In this document: one piece after another, positions 39,151 through 46,430 of the stretch
Layout: each line of letters begins with the position of its first letter
How positions within the stretch are numbered: position 1 is the first letter of the stretch
Source: Echinicola marina
GTDB taxonomy: Bacteria; Bacteroidota; Bacteroidia; Cytophagales; Cyclobacteriaceae
Length of the DNA: 64,000 nt
Reading direction: 5' to 3'
NCBI RefSeq assembly: GCF_020463795.1
Contig: NZ_CP080025.1
Span: 3,221,501-3,285,500, forward strand
Translations under genes and position numbers: made by a program
The notes under the pieces: model-generated
The model's input: the letters and a program-made list of their open reading frames with translations, nothing else
Database searches by the model: none
What the model was told of the DNA's origin: nothing

Positions 39151-39630
39151 ATGATGAGGGTGGGGCTATTATATCTTGGGATTACGGTTCTTCTGTTGAC
39201 TGGTGTGGTCAGTTTGATGGCTTATGATATAAGTCCTGATAATAAATTGCTGGGGGAATGGAAGGAGGTTTCATGGGAATTTGAGAAACTCGATGAAGCG
39301 GTTGATCATGAGTTTTGGGGTATATCTAAAAGCATTACGGATCAACTTAAAAAAGAAATAAGCAGGGAATTGGCTTTTCATGAGGCGGAGGTCTGGAAGT
39401 TTTATCCGGATGGGAAAATCAGCTTGGAGGGAAGTAATGGTAAACGCGCTTCTCTTTTTTGGAGGTTGAAAGGCAGGGGACATGTGCTCAAATTATTTGG
39501 CCATGCGGATAGTATTGAGCATTACCAAATCCAAAAGTTGACCGATGACACCATGGAAATTCATTTTAATACAGACCTGCAAGCCCGGGGGATTATTAAG
39601 ATGACTTTTAAGAAAATACGGAATCAATAA
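39151..39630 (+). CDS. Small exported protein, lipocalin-like
   Basis: A 159-residue protein with an N-terminal membrane/signal segment (GLLYLGITVLLLTGVVSLM) and a C-terminal half whose alternating strands (KLLGEWKEVSWEFEK, VWKFYPDGKISLEG, TMEIHFNTD) recall lipocalin-like DUFs that open with 'GxW'. No family can be named with confidence. It starts 9 bp after the UspA-like gene, so the two are probably co-transcribed and under the same stress control. Confidence 0.6.
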   Translation: MMRVGLLYLGITVLLLTGVVSLMAYDISPDNKLLGEWKEVSWEFEKLDEAVDHEFWGISKSITDQLKKEISRELAFHEAEVWKFYPDGKISLEGSNGKRASLFWRLKGRGHVLKLFGHADSIEHYQIQKLTDDTMEIHFNTDLQARGIIKMTFKKIRNQ

Positions 39631-39632
39631 AT

Positions 39633-39706
39633 ATGCTTAGAAAATTCAGTAACAGCCGGACCTTGGCAGATAATGTGAAATTAGGGGCATTGACTGCCTT
39701 TTCGGC
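39633..39706 (+). pseudogene. yoaK-like (DUF1275) gene, 5' fragment cut by the IS
   Basis: ATG at 39633 gives MLRKFSNSRTLADNVKLGAL then TAFSA, at which point the insertion sequence begins. Reading continues eight codons into the IS end and stops at TAA 39729-39731. Joined to the fragment at 41273 after removal of the IS and one target copy, the frame is restored without error: LGALTAFSAGMVNVISVIIF and onward, a typical DUF1275 start. The intact protein would be about 265 residues with several membrane helices. Confidence 0.85.
39696..39706 (+). repeat. Target-site duplication, left copy
   Basis: GCCTTTTCGGC, identical to 41273-41283. The 11-bp length is usual for IS4-family transposition, and the perfect match means the insertion is recent. 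Confidence 0.9.
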
Positions 39707-39718
39707 CATAGCCGTCAG
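39707..39718 (+). repeat. IS left terminal inverted repeat
   Basis: CATAGCCGTCAG; after two mismatched bases the match to the other end resumes with TAAGG. Confidence 0.9.
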
Positions 39719-39823
39719 TTTAAGGCTGTAACACGTTACTGGTGAGCGCGTTACAAATAAGGCGTAGATCCCCCTTGGGATCATTCTTCCTTTTGTTCAT
39801 ATTTGTGTCTGTCTGTTTGTTTG

Positions 39824-39860
39824 AAAAAGGCGGCTTAACGTGGTGGTTTACCGCCTTTTT
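39824..39860 (+). terminator. Hairpin inside the IS, upstream of the transposase
   Basis: AAAAAGGCGG (39824-39833) is the exact reverse complement of CCGCCTTTTT (39851-39860), followed by CTTT. It is a strong bidirectional-looking terminator placed to stop transcription entering from the interrupted gene, a usual way for IS elements to limit transposase. Confidence 0.8.
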
Positions 39861-40049
39861 CTTTATTAAATATATTAAATTTTTTAATGATTAAGGGATA
39901 ATTACCGAAGAGATTTACGGAAAAAAGAAAGAATTTTAGCGGAAAAAATCAATTTTGTATTTGATCCCGGCAACATTCATTCCCTGGCCAGAAAGAGTGG
40001 CTTTCTGGTAAGGAAATCCAAGCTTGACGGTTTTCAATTTCTTTTCAGT

Positions 40050-41264
40050 TTGGTCTTTGCTTATCATAGGGGCGACCATTTCAGTCTTTTGGACATGGTA
40101 TCCTATCTTTTCAAGGATTTTGGGATTAAAATCACTAAACAGTCACTTCATGACCGCTTCAGCAGCAAAGCGGTGGGATTCCTGAAAAGCTGCCTGGATA
40201 ATCTTTTGTCCCAAAGAATCCAATATCCGGGAAACATAAATATTCTTAAGAGCCATTTCAACAGGATCAGGATAAAGGATTCCACAAAATTTGCCCTTCC
40301 CGATTCGTTTTCCGAAAAATACAAAGGATATCGAGGGGCCCTCCACAACTCCTCCTCCATGATAAGCATCCAATACGAATATGATTTTCTCAGCGGACAG
40401 AGCATGGACCTCAGGCTTACAAACGGGGTCAGGAATGACCAGTCGGATTCCAGGGAATCCACCCATGATATCCAGGAGAGAGACCTTTTCCTGAGAGACC
40501 TCGGCTATTGCACACTGAACTTCCTTTCCATGGTAAATTCAGCAAAGGCCTATTTTGTCTGCAGACTGGCCCCGAAAACCAATATCTACCCCTGTACAAC
40601 ATCCAAAGACCCTATTGATGTCAAGGACTACCTGAAAAAACTGAAGAAGCACCAGTTGCACCACATGGAAGTAGAGGTCTTCCTGGGCAAAAAGGAGAGA
40701 ATACCGGCCCGGGCAGTAATCTCTTTGGCCGATACTGCCACTTATGAAAAAAGGCTTCGCAAAACATCCAAACAGGCCCGGTCAACCGGAAACAGGGTTT
40801 CAACTGCTTTCAAAATAAGGGCACAGCTAAACATAATGGTTACCAATGTGCCCCGGAGGTTTCTGGGTGCGGAAAATATAAGAACGGTATATTCCCTCAG
40901 ATGGCAGATAGAGCTGTTGTTCAAAGTATGGAAGTCACAGGCAACAATCAACGAGTTCACAACAGGTAAGATAGAAAGGTTTGAGTGCCAGCTATATGGA
41001 AAACTCATCTGGATCATTCTTAATATGAATATATTCAATTGGTTGCAGCAAAGGATCTATAAACACAAAAAAGTCCTGTGTAGCGTATGGAAATATTTTA
41101 AGCATATTAAAAACCTATCAGACCAATTGATGGAAGCTATAAAGGTGCCCCGCAAAATCATTAATTTTATGGAAAAGCTGGCTGAAATAGCACCAAAGAT
41201 ATTGTTGCTGGAGAGAAAGAAAGGAAAACTATCTTTAAATCAAGCGGTTAATTCCTTAGCCTGA
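40050..41264 (+). CDS. IS4-family DDE transposase
   Basis: 404 residues from a TTG at 40050. The catalytic core has KDSTKFALP (first Asp) and the IS4 signature YSLRWQIELLFKVWK, which fits the Y-2-R-3-E-6-K pattern exactly. Similarity to the family continues upstream of the TTG in the same frame: codons 39933-40049 read ILAEKINFVFDPGNIHSLAR and on to LDGFQFLFSL, a normal transposase N terminus. The frame is open back to 39891, yet contains no ATG, GTG or TTG before 40050. The true start is therefore probably a rare codon such as ATT 39933, or the copy has lost its start codon. The stop codon lies in the right inverted repeat. Confidence 0.92.
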   Translation: MVFAYHRGDHFSLLDMVSYLFKDFGIKITKQSLHDRFSSKAVGFLKSCLDNLLSQRIQYPGNINILKSHFNRIRIKDSTKFALPDSFSEKYKGYRGALHNSSSMISIQYEYDFLSGQSMDLRLTNGVRNDQSDSRESTHDIQERDLFLRDLGYCTLNFLSMVNSAKAYFVCRLAPKTNIYPCTTSKDPIDVKDYLKKLKKHQLHHMEVEVFLGKKERIPARAVISLADTATYEKRLRKTSKQARSTGNRVSTAFKIRAQLNIMVTNVPRRFLGAENIRTVYSLRWQIELLFKVWKSQATINEFTTGKIERFECQLYGKLIWIILNMNIFNWLQQRIYKHKKVLCSVWKYFKHIKNLSDQLMEAIKVPRKIINFMEKLAEIAPKILLLERKKGKLSLNQAVNSLA

Positions 41265-41272
41265 CGGCTATG
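41261..41272 (-). repeat. IS right terminal inverted repeat
   Basis: CTGACGGCTATG, reverse complement of the left end. It contains the last two bases-plus of the transposase stop (TGA 41262-41264) and ends in ATG (41270-41272), which is in frame with the downstream gene fragment. Confidence 0.9.
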
Positions 41273-42007
41273 GCCTTTTCGGCAGGGATGGTGAATGTGA
41301 TTTCTGTGATTATCTTTTTTGCATTTACTTCCAATGTAACCGGACATTATGCGGTATTGGCAGAAGAGATCGCCAAAGGCAACTGGTATCAAGCCGGTGT
41401 GGTGGCCTCATGGATTTTACTGTTCTTTTTTGGAGGGTTTATAGCCAATATCATCATTATCAATTTTAATAAAACACACACTTATCTGGCCCATTCCATA
41501 CCTATTATTTTGGAAATTATTTGTTTGTTGATAGTAGGGAGTTATATACAGTTTTATTATAAGGAAAGCTTGGTGGAGACGGAAATATTGGTTGGCTTGA
41601 TGCTCTTTGCCATGGGAATACAAAACGGCCTGACGGCGAGTATTTCCAATTCAGCCGTGAAAACTACCCATTTGACAGGCCTGACCACTGACCTAGGGAT
41701 GTTGTTTTCTATGTTTACCAAAAAAGAATATCGTGCAAAGAAAGAGTTGAGGGCAAAGGCAAAAGTGCAATTGGCCATTATGTTTTCCTATCTTTTGGGA
41801 GGAGTATCGGCCGGTTTGATCTATTTGAATATCGCTTATAATGTGTTTTACATTGTTAGTCTATTTTTGATTATTGTTATTGCATATGATTTTTATAGAC
41901 TTCGGGTGGCCAAGTATGTGAGCGCGAATCAACCCTTTTTAAGAATTCATTACTATGGTAGAAATAAGAAACGAAAGAATAAAAGTGGAGAATTGCAAAA
42001 GGTTTGA
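41270..42007 (+). pseudogene. yoaK-like (DUF1275) gene, main 3' fragment, possibly re-started from the IS end
   Basis: An open frame of 245 codons that begins with the ATG at the tip of the IS right end. It keeps nearly the whole DUF1275 (YoaK) membrane protein: AGMVNVISVIIFFAFTSNVT and GHYA near the N terminus, then four to five further hydrophobic helices, with MGIQNGLTASIS and THLTGLTTDLG typical of the family. Only the first 21 residues of the original protein are lost. If the IS or its transposase transcript reads through, a nearly complete protein could still be made. YoaK proteins have no established function. Confidence 0.85.
41273..41283 (+). repeat. Target-site duplication, right copy
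   Basis: GCCTTTTCGGC, identical to 39696-39706. Confidence 0.9.
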
Positions 42008-42040
42008 ATAAACGGTTATAGTTAATTTTTGTGTAAAAGT

Positions 42041-42074
42041 AGAAGGGGACAAATTATTGTCTCCTTTCTTTTTT
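42041..42074 (+). terminator. Intrinsic terminator after the yoaK-like gene
   Basis: GAAGGGGACAA (42042-42052) pairs with TTGTCTCCTTTC (42057-42069, one bulge or mismatch) and is followed by TTTTTT. Confidence 0.8.
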
Positions 42075-42213
42075 GGAGATATAAAATACTGGCTTAGGTG
42101 TTTTTTGTATGGGCAAATAAACCTTTTTGCCAATTTATAAATGATTATACCCATGTCAGGTTTACTACCGACTTCCGGAGGATAGGGAGTTTAGACCATG
42201 GTTTTTATGCTTT

Positions 42214-42237
42214 AATTTGTATGATGTATTACAAATT
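42214..42237. promoter_or_regulatory. Inverted repeat upstream of the GntR regulator, candidate operator
   Basis: AATTTGTA (42214-42221) and TACAAATT (42230-42237) are perfect 8-bp arms around an 8-bp spacer, 29 bp before the regulator ATG and just upstream of a T-rich stretch (TATATCTTTTG) where the -7 element should lie. The placement fits autorepression by the FadR-type GntR protein, released by a sugar acid. The link is inferred from position. Confidence 0.5.
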
Positions 42238-42265
42238 TATATCTTTTGAGAAAATATAAATACGT

Positions 42266-43015
42266 ATGTTTCAGCAGATAGGGAAGAAGAAGTCCTTGAG
42301 TCAGCAAGTGGTAGATGAGATCACCCGTTCTATTCGGGATGGCGAGTATATGCCCGGCCAGCAAATCCCGACTGAAAATACCCTTTGTGAAATTTTCAAT
42401 GTGAGCCGTACAGCTATTAGGGAGGCCATCAAGGTATTGACTGCCCGAGGTATGGTAGAAGTGAGAAAGGGCAGTGGGGCTTTTGTGACAGAGGTGAGTG
42501 TGCAAAATGCTGCAGAAATCTTGAATATGTTTTTTGAGCTATCCTCAGATGCTGACCTGATCCTACAGACCATTGAAACCAGACAGCTATTAGAACCTCA
42601 GATAGCTCGGGAAGCAGCGGAAAAGAGAGAAGAAAGCCATGTGCGTTTGTTGGAGAAAAACATGCAGTCTATGCAGCAATGCCCTCTGGCTAGTAAAAAA
42701 AAGGAAGCAGATTTGGACAATGAATTTCATAGGATTTTGCTGAATATCACGGGAAATAAAGTACTTGAATTACTACTGAGTCCAGTGTTTAGCCTGATGC
42801 CCAAATTCAAAGTGAATGTTTTTGCCAAGCCTGAAGAAGGAGATTTGGCAACAGAAAAGAACCATATGCTTCAGCACCATGGAAATATACTGAAAGCCAT
42901 CAAAGAACAGGATCCTGATGCAGCTGAAATGGCCATGAGGGATCACTTGAAGGATACTTGGACCAATTATCATAGATCGTTGAAGACATCTTTACCAAGA
43001 AAGGAAATTGAATAA
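42266..43015 (+). CDS. FadR-subfamily GntR transcriptional regulator of the galactonate operon
   Basis: A 249-residue regulator: winged-helix domain at about 10-75 (LSQQVVDEITRSIRDGEYMP, IFNVSRTAIREAIKVLTARG, VRKGSGAFV) and an all-helical FCD effector domain (TRQLLEPQIAREAAEKREES, DLDNEFHRILLNITGN, NHMLQHHGNILKAIKEQD) containing the Asp and His residues that normally bind a metal near the ligand. FCD regulators often respond to sugar acids, and this one heads an operon with galactonate dehydratase; it probably represses the operon until galactonate or a keto-deoxy acid is present. The aldolase ATG directly follows its stop. Confidence 0.93.
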   Translation: MFQQIGKKKSLSQQVVDEITRSIRDGEYMPGQQIPTENTLCEIFNVSRTAIREAIKVLTARGMVEVRKGSGAFVTEVSVQNAAEILNMFFELSSDADLILQTIETRQLLEPQIAREAAEKREESHVRLLEKNMQSMQQCPLASKKKEADLDNEFHRILLNITGNKVLELLLSPVFSLMPKFKVNVFAKPEEGDLATEKNHMLQHHGNILKAIKEQDPDAAEMAMRDHLKDTWTNYHRSLKTSLPRKEIE

Positions 43016-43660
43016 ATGAGCAGAGAAGCCATAAAAGATATTATTCTAAGGGAAAGACTAATGGCCATCATCAGGACAAAAGAACCGGGCGAAGTTTCTA
43101 TGATCCTTGAAGGTTTGCTGTCAGGAGAGATTAAGGTATTGGAAATCACCTCCAACACCCCGGGATTTGAAGATTTGATCAGGGAGAGTAGAAAGCGGCA
43201 CCCTGAAGCACTGATTGGAGCAGGAACAATAAGGAATACAAGCATTGCGCAAAAGGCCCTAGAGGCAGGAGCCCAATTTCTTGTTTCCCCAAATACTCAA
43301 ACGGAATTGGTACAGGTCGCTCATGAACATCATGTACCTATTGTTATGGGGGCATTGACACCCACTGAGGTAAGTGACGCGGTGGAAGCAGGAGCAGATA
43401 TCATCAAATTATTCCCTGCTGCGAATTTTGGCAGCAATTATTTAAAAGCAATTAAGGGACCATTTGATCAGGTGAGTTTCTTTGCTGTGGGCGGTATACA
43501 CTTGGATAATATGTGGGAGTGGCTAGAAGCAGGGGCTGTAGGGCTTGGCTTGGGGGCTGTACTGACAGATTTTGAAAAGGATAAATTCAATAAGGAAAAT
43601 ATAGAGAACAGGGCGAGGACCTTTGTGAAAAAAATAAACACCTACTATGCAAGACCTTAA
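43016..43660 (+). CDS. KDPG / KDPGal aldolase
   Basis: A 214-residue class I aldolase of the Eda/DgoA family. The Schiff-base lysine is in ADIIKLFPAANFG, the general-base glutamate in VLEITSNTPG, and the phosphate-binding region in AVGGIHLDNMWEWLEAGAVG. It splits 2-keto-3-deoxy-6-phospho-sugar acids into pyruvate and glyceraldehyde 3-phosphate. Next to a D-galactonate dehydratase, 6-phospho-2-keto-3-deoxygalactonate is the likely substrate, although Eda-type enzymes accept KDPG too. The gene starts immediately after the regulator and overlaps the dehydratase gene by 14 bp, so they are translated together. Confidence 0.93.
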   Translation: MSREAIKDIILRERLMAIIRTKEPGEVSMILEGLLSGEIKVLEITSNTPGFEDLIRESRKRHPEALIGAGTIRNTSIAQKALEAGAQFLVSPNTQTELVQVAHEHHVPIVMGALTPTEVSDAVEAGADIIKLFPAANFGSNYLKAIKGPFDQVSFFAVGGIHLDNMWEWLEAGAVGLGLGAVLTDFEKDKFNKENIENRARTFVKKINTYYARP

Positions 43661-44804
43661 AATTGAGCGGATAGAATTATTTAAAGTCCCACCACGCTGG
43701 CTATTTATAAAAATCACCACTAAATCGGGAATAGTGGGTTGGGGGGAACCGGTAATTGAGGGCAAGGCAGCTACCGTGGAAGCTTGTGTAAAGGAAATGG
43801 AGCAATACCTGATCGGGAGGGATGCTAATGAAATCGAAGATATCTGGCAGGTACTCTATCGTGGAGGGTTTTACCGAGGAGGTCCCATTTTAATGAGTGC
43901 CATTTCCGGGATAGATCAGGCCTTATGGGATATTAAGGGGAAATACCTCAATATCCCCGTATATGAGCTTTTGGGCGGAGCGGTTCGTAAAAAAATGAAA
44001 ATGTATTGCTGGATAGGCGGTGATTATCCAGAGGTAGTTTTGGAGCAGGCTCAGGAAAAGGTAGATGCCGGCTACAAGGCTGTGAAAATGAATGCTACTG
44101 GAGAGATGGATTGGGTGGCTTCTATGAAGGATGTGAAAAAAGTGGTGGACAATATCAAACTGTTAAGGGAAACTTTCGGATATGATCTTGATATAGGTTT
44201 GGATTTTCATGGAAGGGTGCACAAACCTATGGTGAAACGATTGATAGATGAATTGGCTGATTACGAACCACTTTTTATTGAGGAACCTGTGTTGTCAGAA
44301 AATAATGAAGCCTTAAAACATATCTATTCCTATACTTCCATTCCCATTGCCACCGGGGAAAGGATGTTTTCAAGATGGGATTTTAAGGAACTATTGCATC
44401 AGGGAGTGGTGGACATTATCCAGCCGGACTTGAGTCACGCAGGCGGTATATCGGAAGTGAGGAGAATTGCCGCCATGGCAGAAGCTTATGATATTAGTTT
44501 GGCGCCACATTGTCCTTTGGGACCTGTTTCACTTGCTTCGGCCCTCCATGTAGATTGGGTGTCTGCTAATGCCATCATACAGGAAAGCAGTTTGGGTATT
44601 CATTATAACCGTGGCTTTGACCTCTTAGATTATGTGATGAATCCTGAGATCTTTGAATTGAAGGATGGTTATATCAAATGTTTCGATAAGCCCGGATTGG
44701 GTATAGAAATGAATGAGGAAAAACTGTTGGAAGGACAGAAAATAGGCCATGATTGGGCCAATCCCATTTGGCGGAATAAAGATGGTAGTTTTGCAGAATG
44801 GTGA
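43647..44804 (+). CDS. dgoD: D-galactonate dehydratase
   Basis: A 385-residue mandelate-racemase/enolase superfamily enzyme that turns D-galactonate into 2-keto-3-deoxygalactonate. Long stretches agree with what I recall of E. coli DgoD: VGWGEPVIEGKA near the start, YRGGPILMSAISGIDQALWD, and QPDLSHAGGI. Metal ligand Asp186 and general acid His188 lie in GLDFHGRV, further ligands in LFIEEPV and ATGERMFS, and the second catalytic histidine in APHCPLGP. Its length fits DgoD (about 382). It overlaps the aldolase gene, and the transporter follows after 303 bp. The dgoK kinase that should act between dehydratase and aldolase is not in this window. Confidence 0.95.
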   Translation: MQDLKIERIELFKVPPRWLFIKITTKSGIVGWGEPVIEGKAATVEACVKEMEQYLIGRDANEIEDIWQVLYRGGFYRGGPILMSAISGIDQALWDIKGKYLNIPVYELLGGAVRKKMKMYCWIGGDYPEVVLEQAQEKVDAGYKAVKMNATGEMDWVASMKDVKKVVDNIKLLRETFGYDLDIGLDFHGRVHKPMVKRLIDELADYEPLFIEEPVLSENNEALKHIYSYTSIPIATGERMFSRWDFKELLHQGVVDIIQPDLSHAGGISEVRRIAAMAEAYDISLAPHCPLGPVSLASALHVDWVSANAIIQESSLGIHYNRGFDLLDYVMNPEIFELKDGYIKCFDKPGLGIEMNEEKLLEGQKIGHDWANPIWRNKDGSFAEW

Positions 44805-45107
44805 TTTGGAGTAGCGAGTACTAAGTAGCAAGATGTGAGACTTGAGACAACTAGACTTTAGAAAGAGGTACGAGGTGGGAAGTTGGAGGTGGGGATGATC
44901 GGTGATTCCAAAGGCTGTAACAAGTCTCTAACTTGGTACCTGTTAAGATTGGGGCTCTGGCTCAAATTGGAAATGAGCCAAGAAAATTCAGCTTGTTTAG
45001 CCCTGCATCTGTCTTCCGGACCTGTAGGTCTGATTAACTGAAAATAATTCGCGATTCTTAACTTAATGACTATATCATAGACAAATAACTTAATAAACCC
45101 TAATCCA
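44805..45107 (+). other. 303-bp gap with a degenerate simple repeat and hairpins
   Basis: 44809-44896 is a purine-rich degenerate repeat built from units such as GAGTAGCGAGTACTAAGTAG and GTGAGACTTGAGAC, a kind of dispersed low-complexity repeat I associate with Cyclobacteriaceae intergenic DNA. GGCTCA/TGAGCC at 44959-44979 form a small hairpin, and GACCTGTAGGTC near 45019-45030 is a near-palindrome. No gene. A separate promoter for the permease could lie at the 3' end. Confidence 0.45.
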
Positions 45108-46430
45108 ATGACCTATTTGATTGCACTTTTGATTTCCCTGACCCTTCTGGTGCTTGGAATAGTTAAGTTTAAAGTACATCCATTTTTTATGTTGCTGATT
45201 ACTGCCCTGAGTTATGGCTTGATAGCAGGGATGAGCACAGCACAGATTCTTGACGCTGTTAATAATGGTTTTGGGGATATTCTTGGTAAAATTGGTTTGA
45301 TCATACTTTTTGGGGTCACTATAGGTACCATTCTGGAGAAATCAGGCGGTGCTTTGGCCATTGCCAATCGAATTTTGAAAATGATCGGTAAAAAATCCAT
45401 TCACCTGGCCATGATGCTCACGGGGTATTTTCTTTCCATTCCCGTGTTTGCCGACAGTGCCTTGATGATGATGAATCCCTTGAACAAAATGCTGTCTTCC
45501 AAGGCCGGCGTTTCCTTTGCTGGAACCACTGCTGCCCTTGCCATGGGGCTGACCGCTTCCCATGTGATGGTCCCGCCCACACCAGGCCCCATTGCTGCGG
45601 CGGGGATTTTGGGTGCCAATCTGGGAGATGTGATCATTTGGGGAATTTTGGTCAGCGGATTGTCCCTGTTTACCTGCTATTGGTATGCGACTAGGATTAC
45701 CTCCAAAATCAATTTGCCCGTGGAAGTGAATATTACGGTTGAGACCGGTGAAGAACCAAAGCTTTGGAAATCCATCTTGGCAGTGCTGATTCCCCTTATA
45801 TTGATATTGGTCAAATCCGTCTTGGAATACCCCAGCATCAATGCAGGATCATCACCATGGTTGAATATTTTTACCTTCTTGGGAACACCCGTTATCGCCT
45901 TATTTGTGGGAGTTTTATTGGCTTTGACCTTACCCAAAAAACTAGATGAAAAAGTCTTTTCATCCAAGGGCTGGATAGGCGAGTCCCTCAGGGTGGCTGC
46001 TCCTATAATATTGATCACGGGAGCTGGAGGAATATTTGGGAAAATGCTTCAAAACTCAGGTATTGCGGAAGTGGTCACAGGAAGCTTTTCTGGAATGAAA
46101 TGGGGCTTGTTTTTCCCGTTTCTTTTGGCAGCCAGCCTTAAAACCACTCAAGGTTCTTCAACTGTAGCCTTGGTGACCACCGCATCCATTTGTGCCCCAT
46201 TGATGCCTGCCCTGGGCTTGGACGATCCTTTTATGCAGACCATGACTGTGTTGGCCATTGGAGCAGGGGCCTCTGTGGCTTCCCATGTAAATGACAGTTT
46301 CTTCTGGGTGCTCACCCAACTTACCGGAATGAATATCAAACAAGGTTATCAGGTGCAAACCGCTGGAACCTTTATTTTTGGAACTACTGCCATGTTTTTG
46401 ATCTTTATCATCACTCAAATCTTAGCCTAA
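45108..46430 (+). CDS. GntP-family sugar-acid permease
   Basis: A 440-residue inner-membrane protein with about 12-14 hydrophobic segments. VTIGTILEKSGGALAIANRI, ALAMGLTASHVMVPPTPGPI and GAGASVASHVNDSFFWVLTQ are GntP family hallmarks, as in gluconate:H+ symporters. In this operon galactonate, or a related aldonate made in the periplasm by the following lactonase, is the likely cargo. The lactonase ATG abuts its stop codon. Confidence 0.93.
   Translation: MTYLIALLISLTLLVLGIVKFKVHPFFMLLITALSYGLIAGMSTAQILDAVNNGFGDILGKIGLIILFGVTIGTILEKSGGALAIANRILKMIGKKSIHLAMMLTGYFLSIPVFADSALMMMNPLNKMLSSKAGVSFAGTTAALAMGLTASHVMVPPTPGPIAAAGILGANLGDVIIWGILVSGLSLFTCYWYATRITSKINLPVEVNITVETGEEPKLWKSILAVLIPLILILVKSVLEYPSINAGSSPWLNIFTFLGTPVIALFVGVLLALTLPKKLDEKVFSSKGWIGESLRVAAPIILITGAGGIFGKMLQNSGIAEVVTGSFSGMKWGLFFPFLLAASLKTTQGSSTVALVTTASICAPLMPALGLDDPFMQTMTVLAIGAGASVASHVNDSFFWVLTQLTGMNIKQGYQVQTAGTFIFGTTAMFLIFIITQILA

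Larger units (their letters stand above)
39707..41272 (+). mobile_element. Complete IS4-family insertion sequence, 1566 bp
   Basis: The element is bounded by perfect 12-bp inverted ends (CATAGCCGTCAG at 39707-39718 and its reverse complement at 41261-41272), which extend imperfectly to 17 of 19 matches, and by an 11-bp target duplication. It carries one transposase frame in plus orientation, a left-end region with a strong hairpin that would stop incoming transcription, and a transposase stop codon that lies inside the right inverted repeat. It interrupts a DUF1275 membrane-protein gene in the same orientation. The right end supplies an ATG in frame with the severed gene. Confidence 0.93.

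Noticed and set aside
44809-44896. Purine-rich GAGTA/GAGAC repeat considered as a CRISPR-like array
   Set aside because: Units are short, degenerate and without unique spacers; it is a simple low-complexity repeat.
45078-45092. Possible second copy of the GntR operator before the permease gene
   Set aside because: An ATTTGTCTATGAT-like stretch on the minus strand shares only part of one half-site and needs a gap to align.
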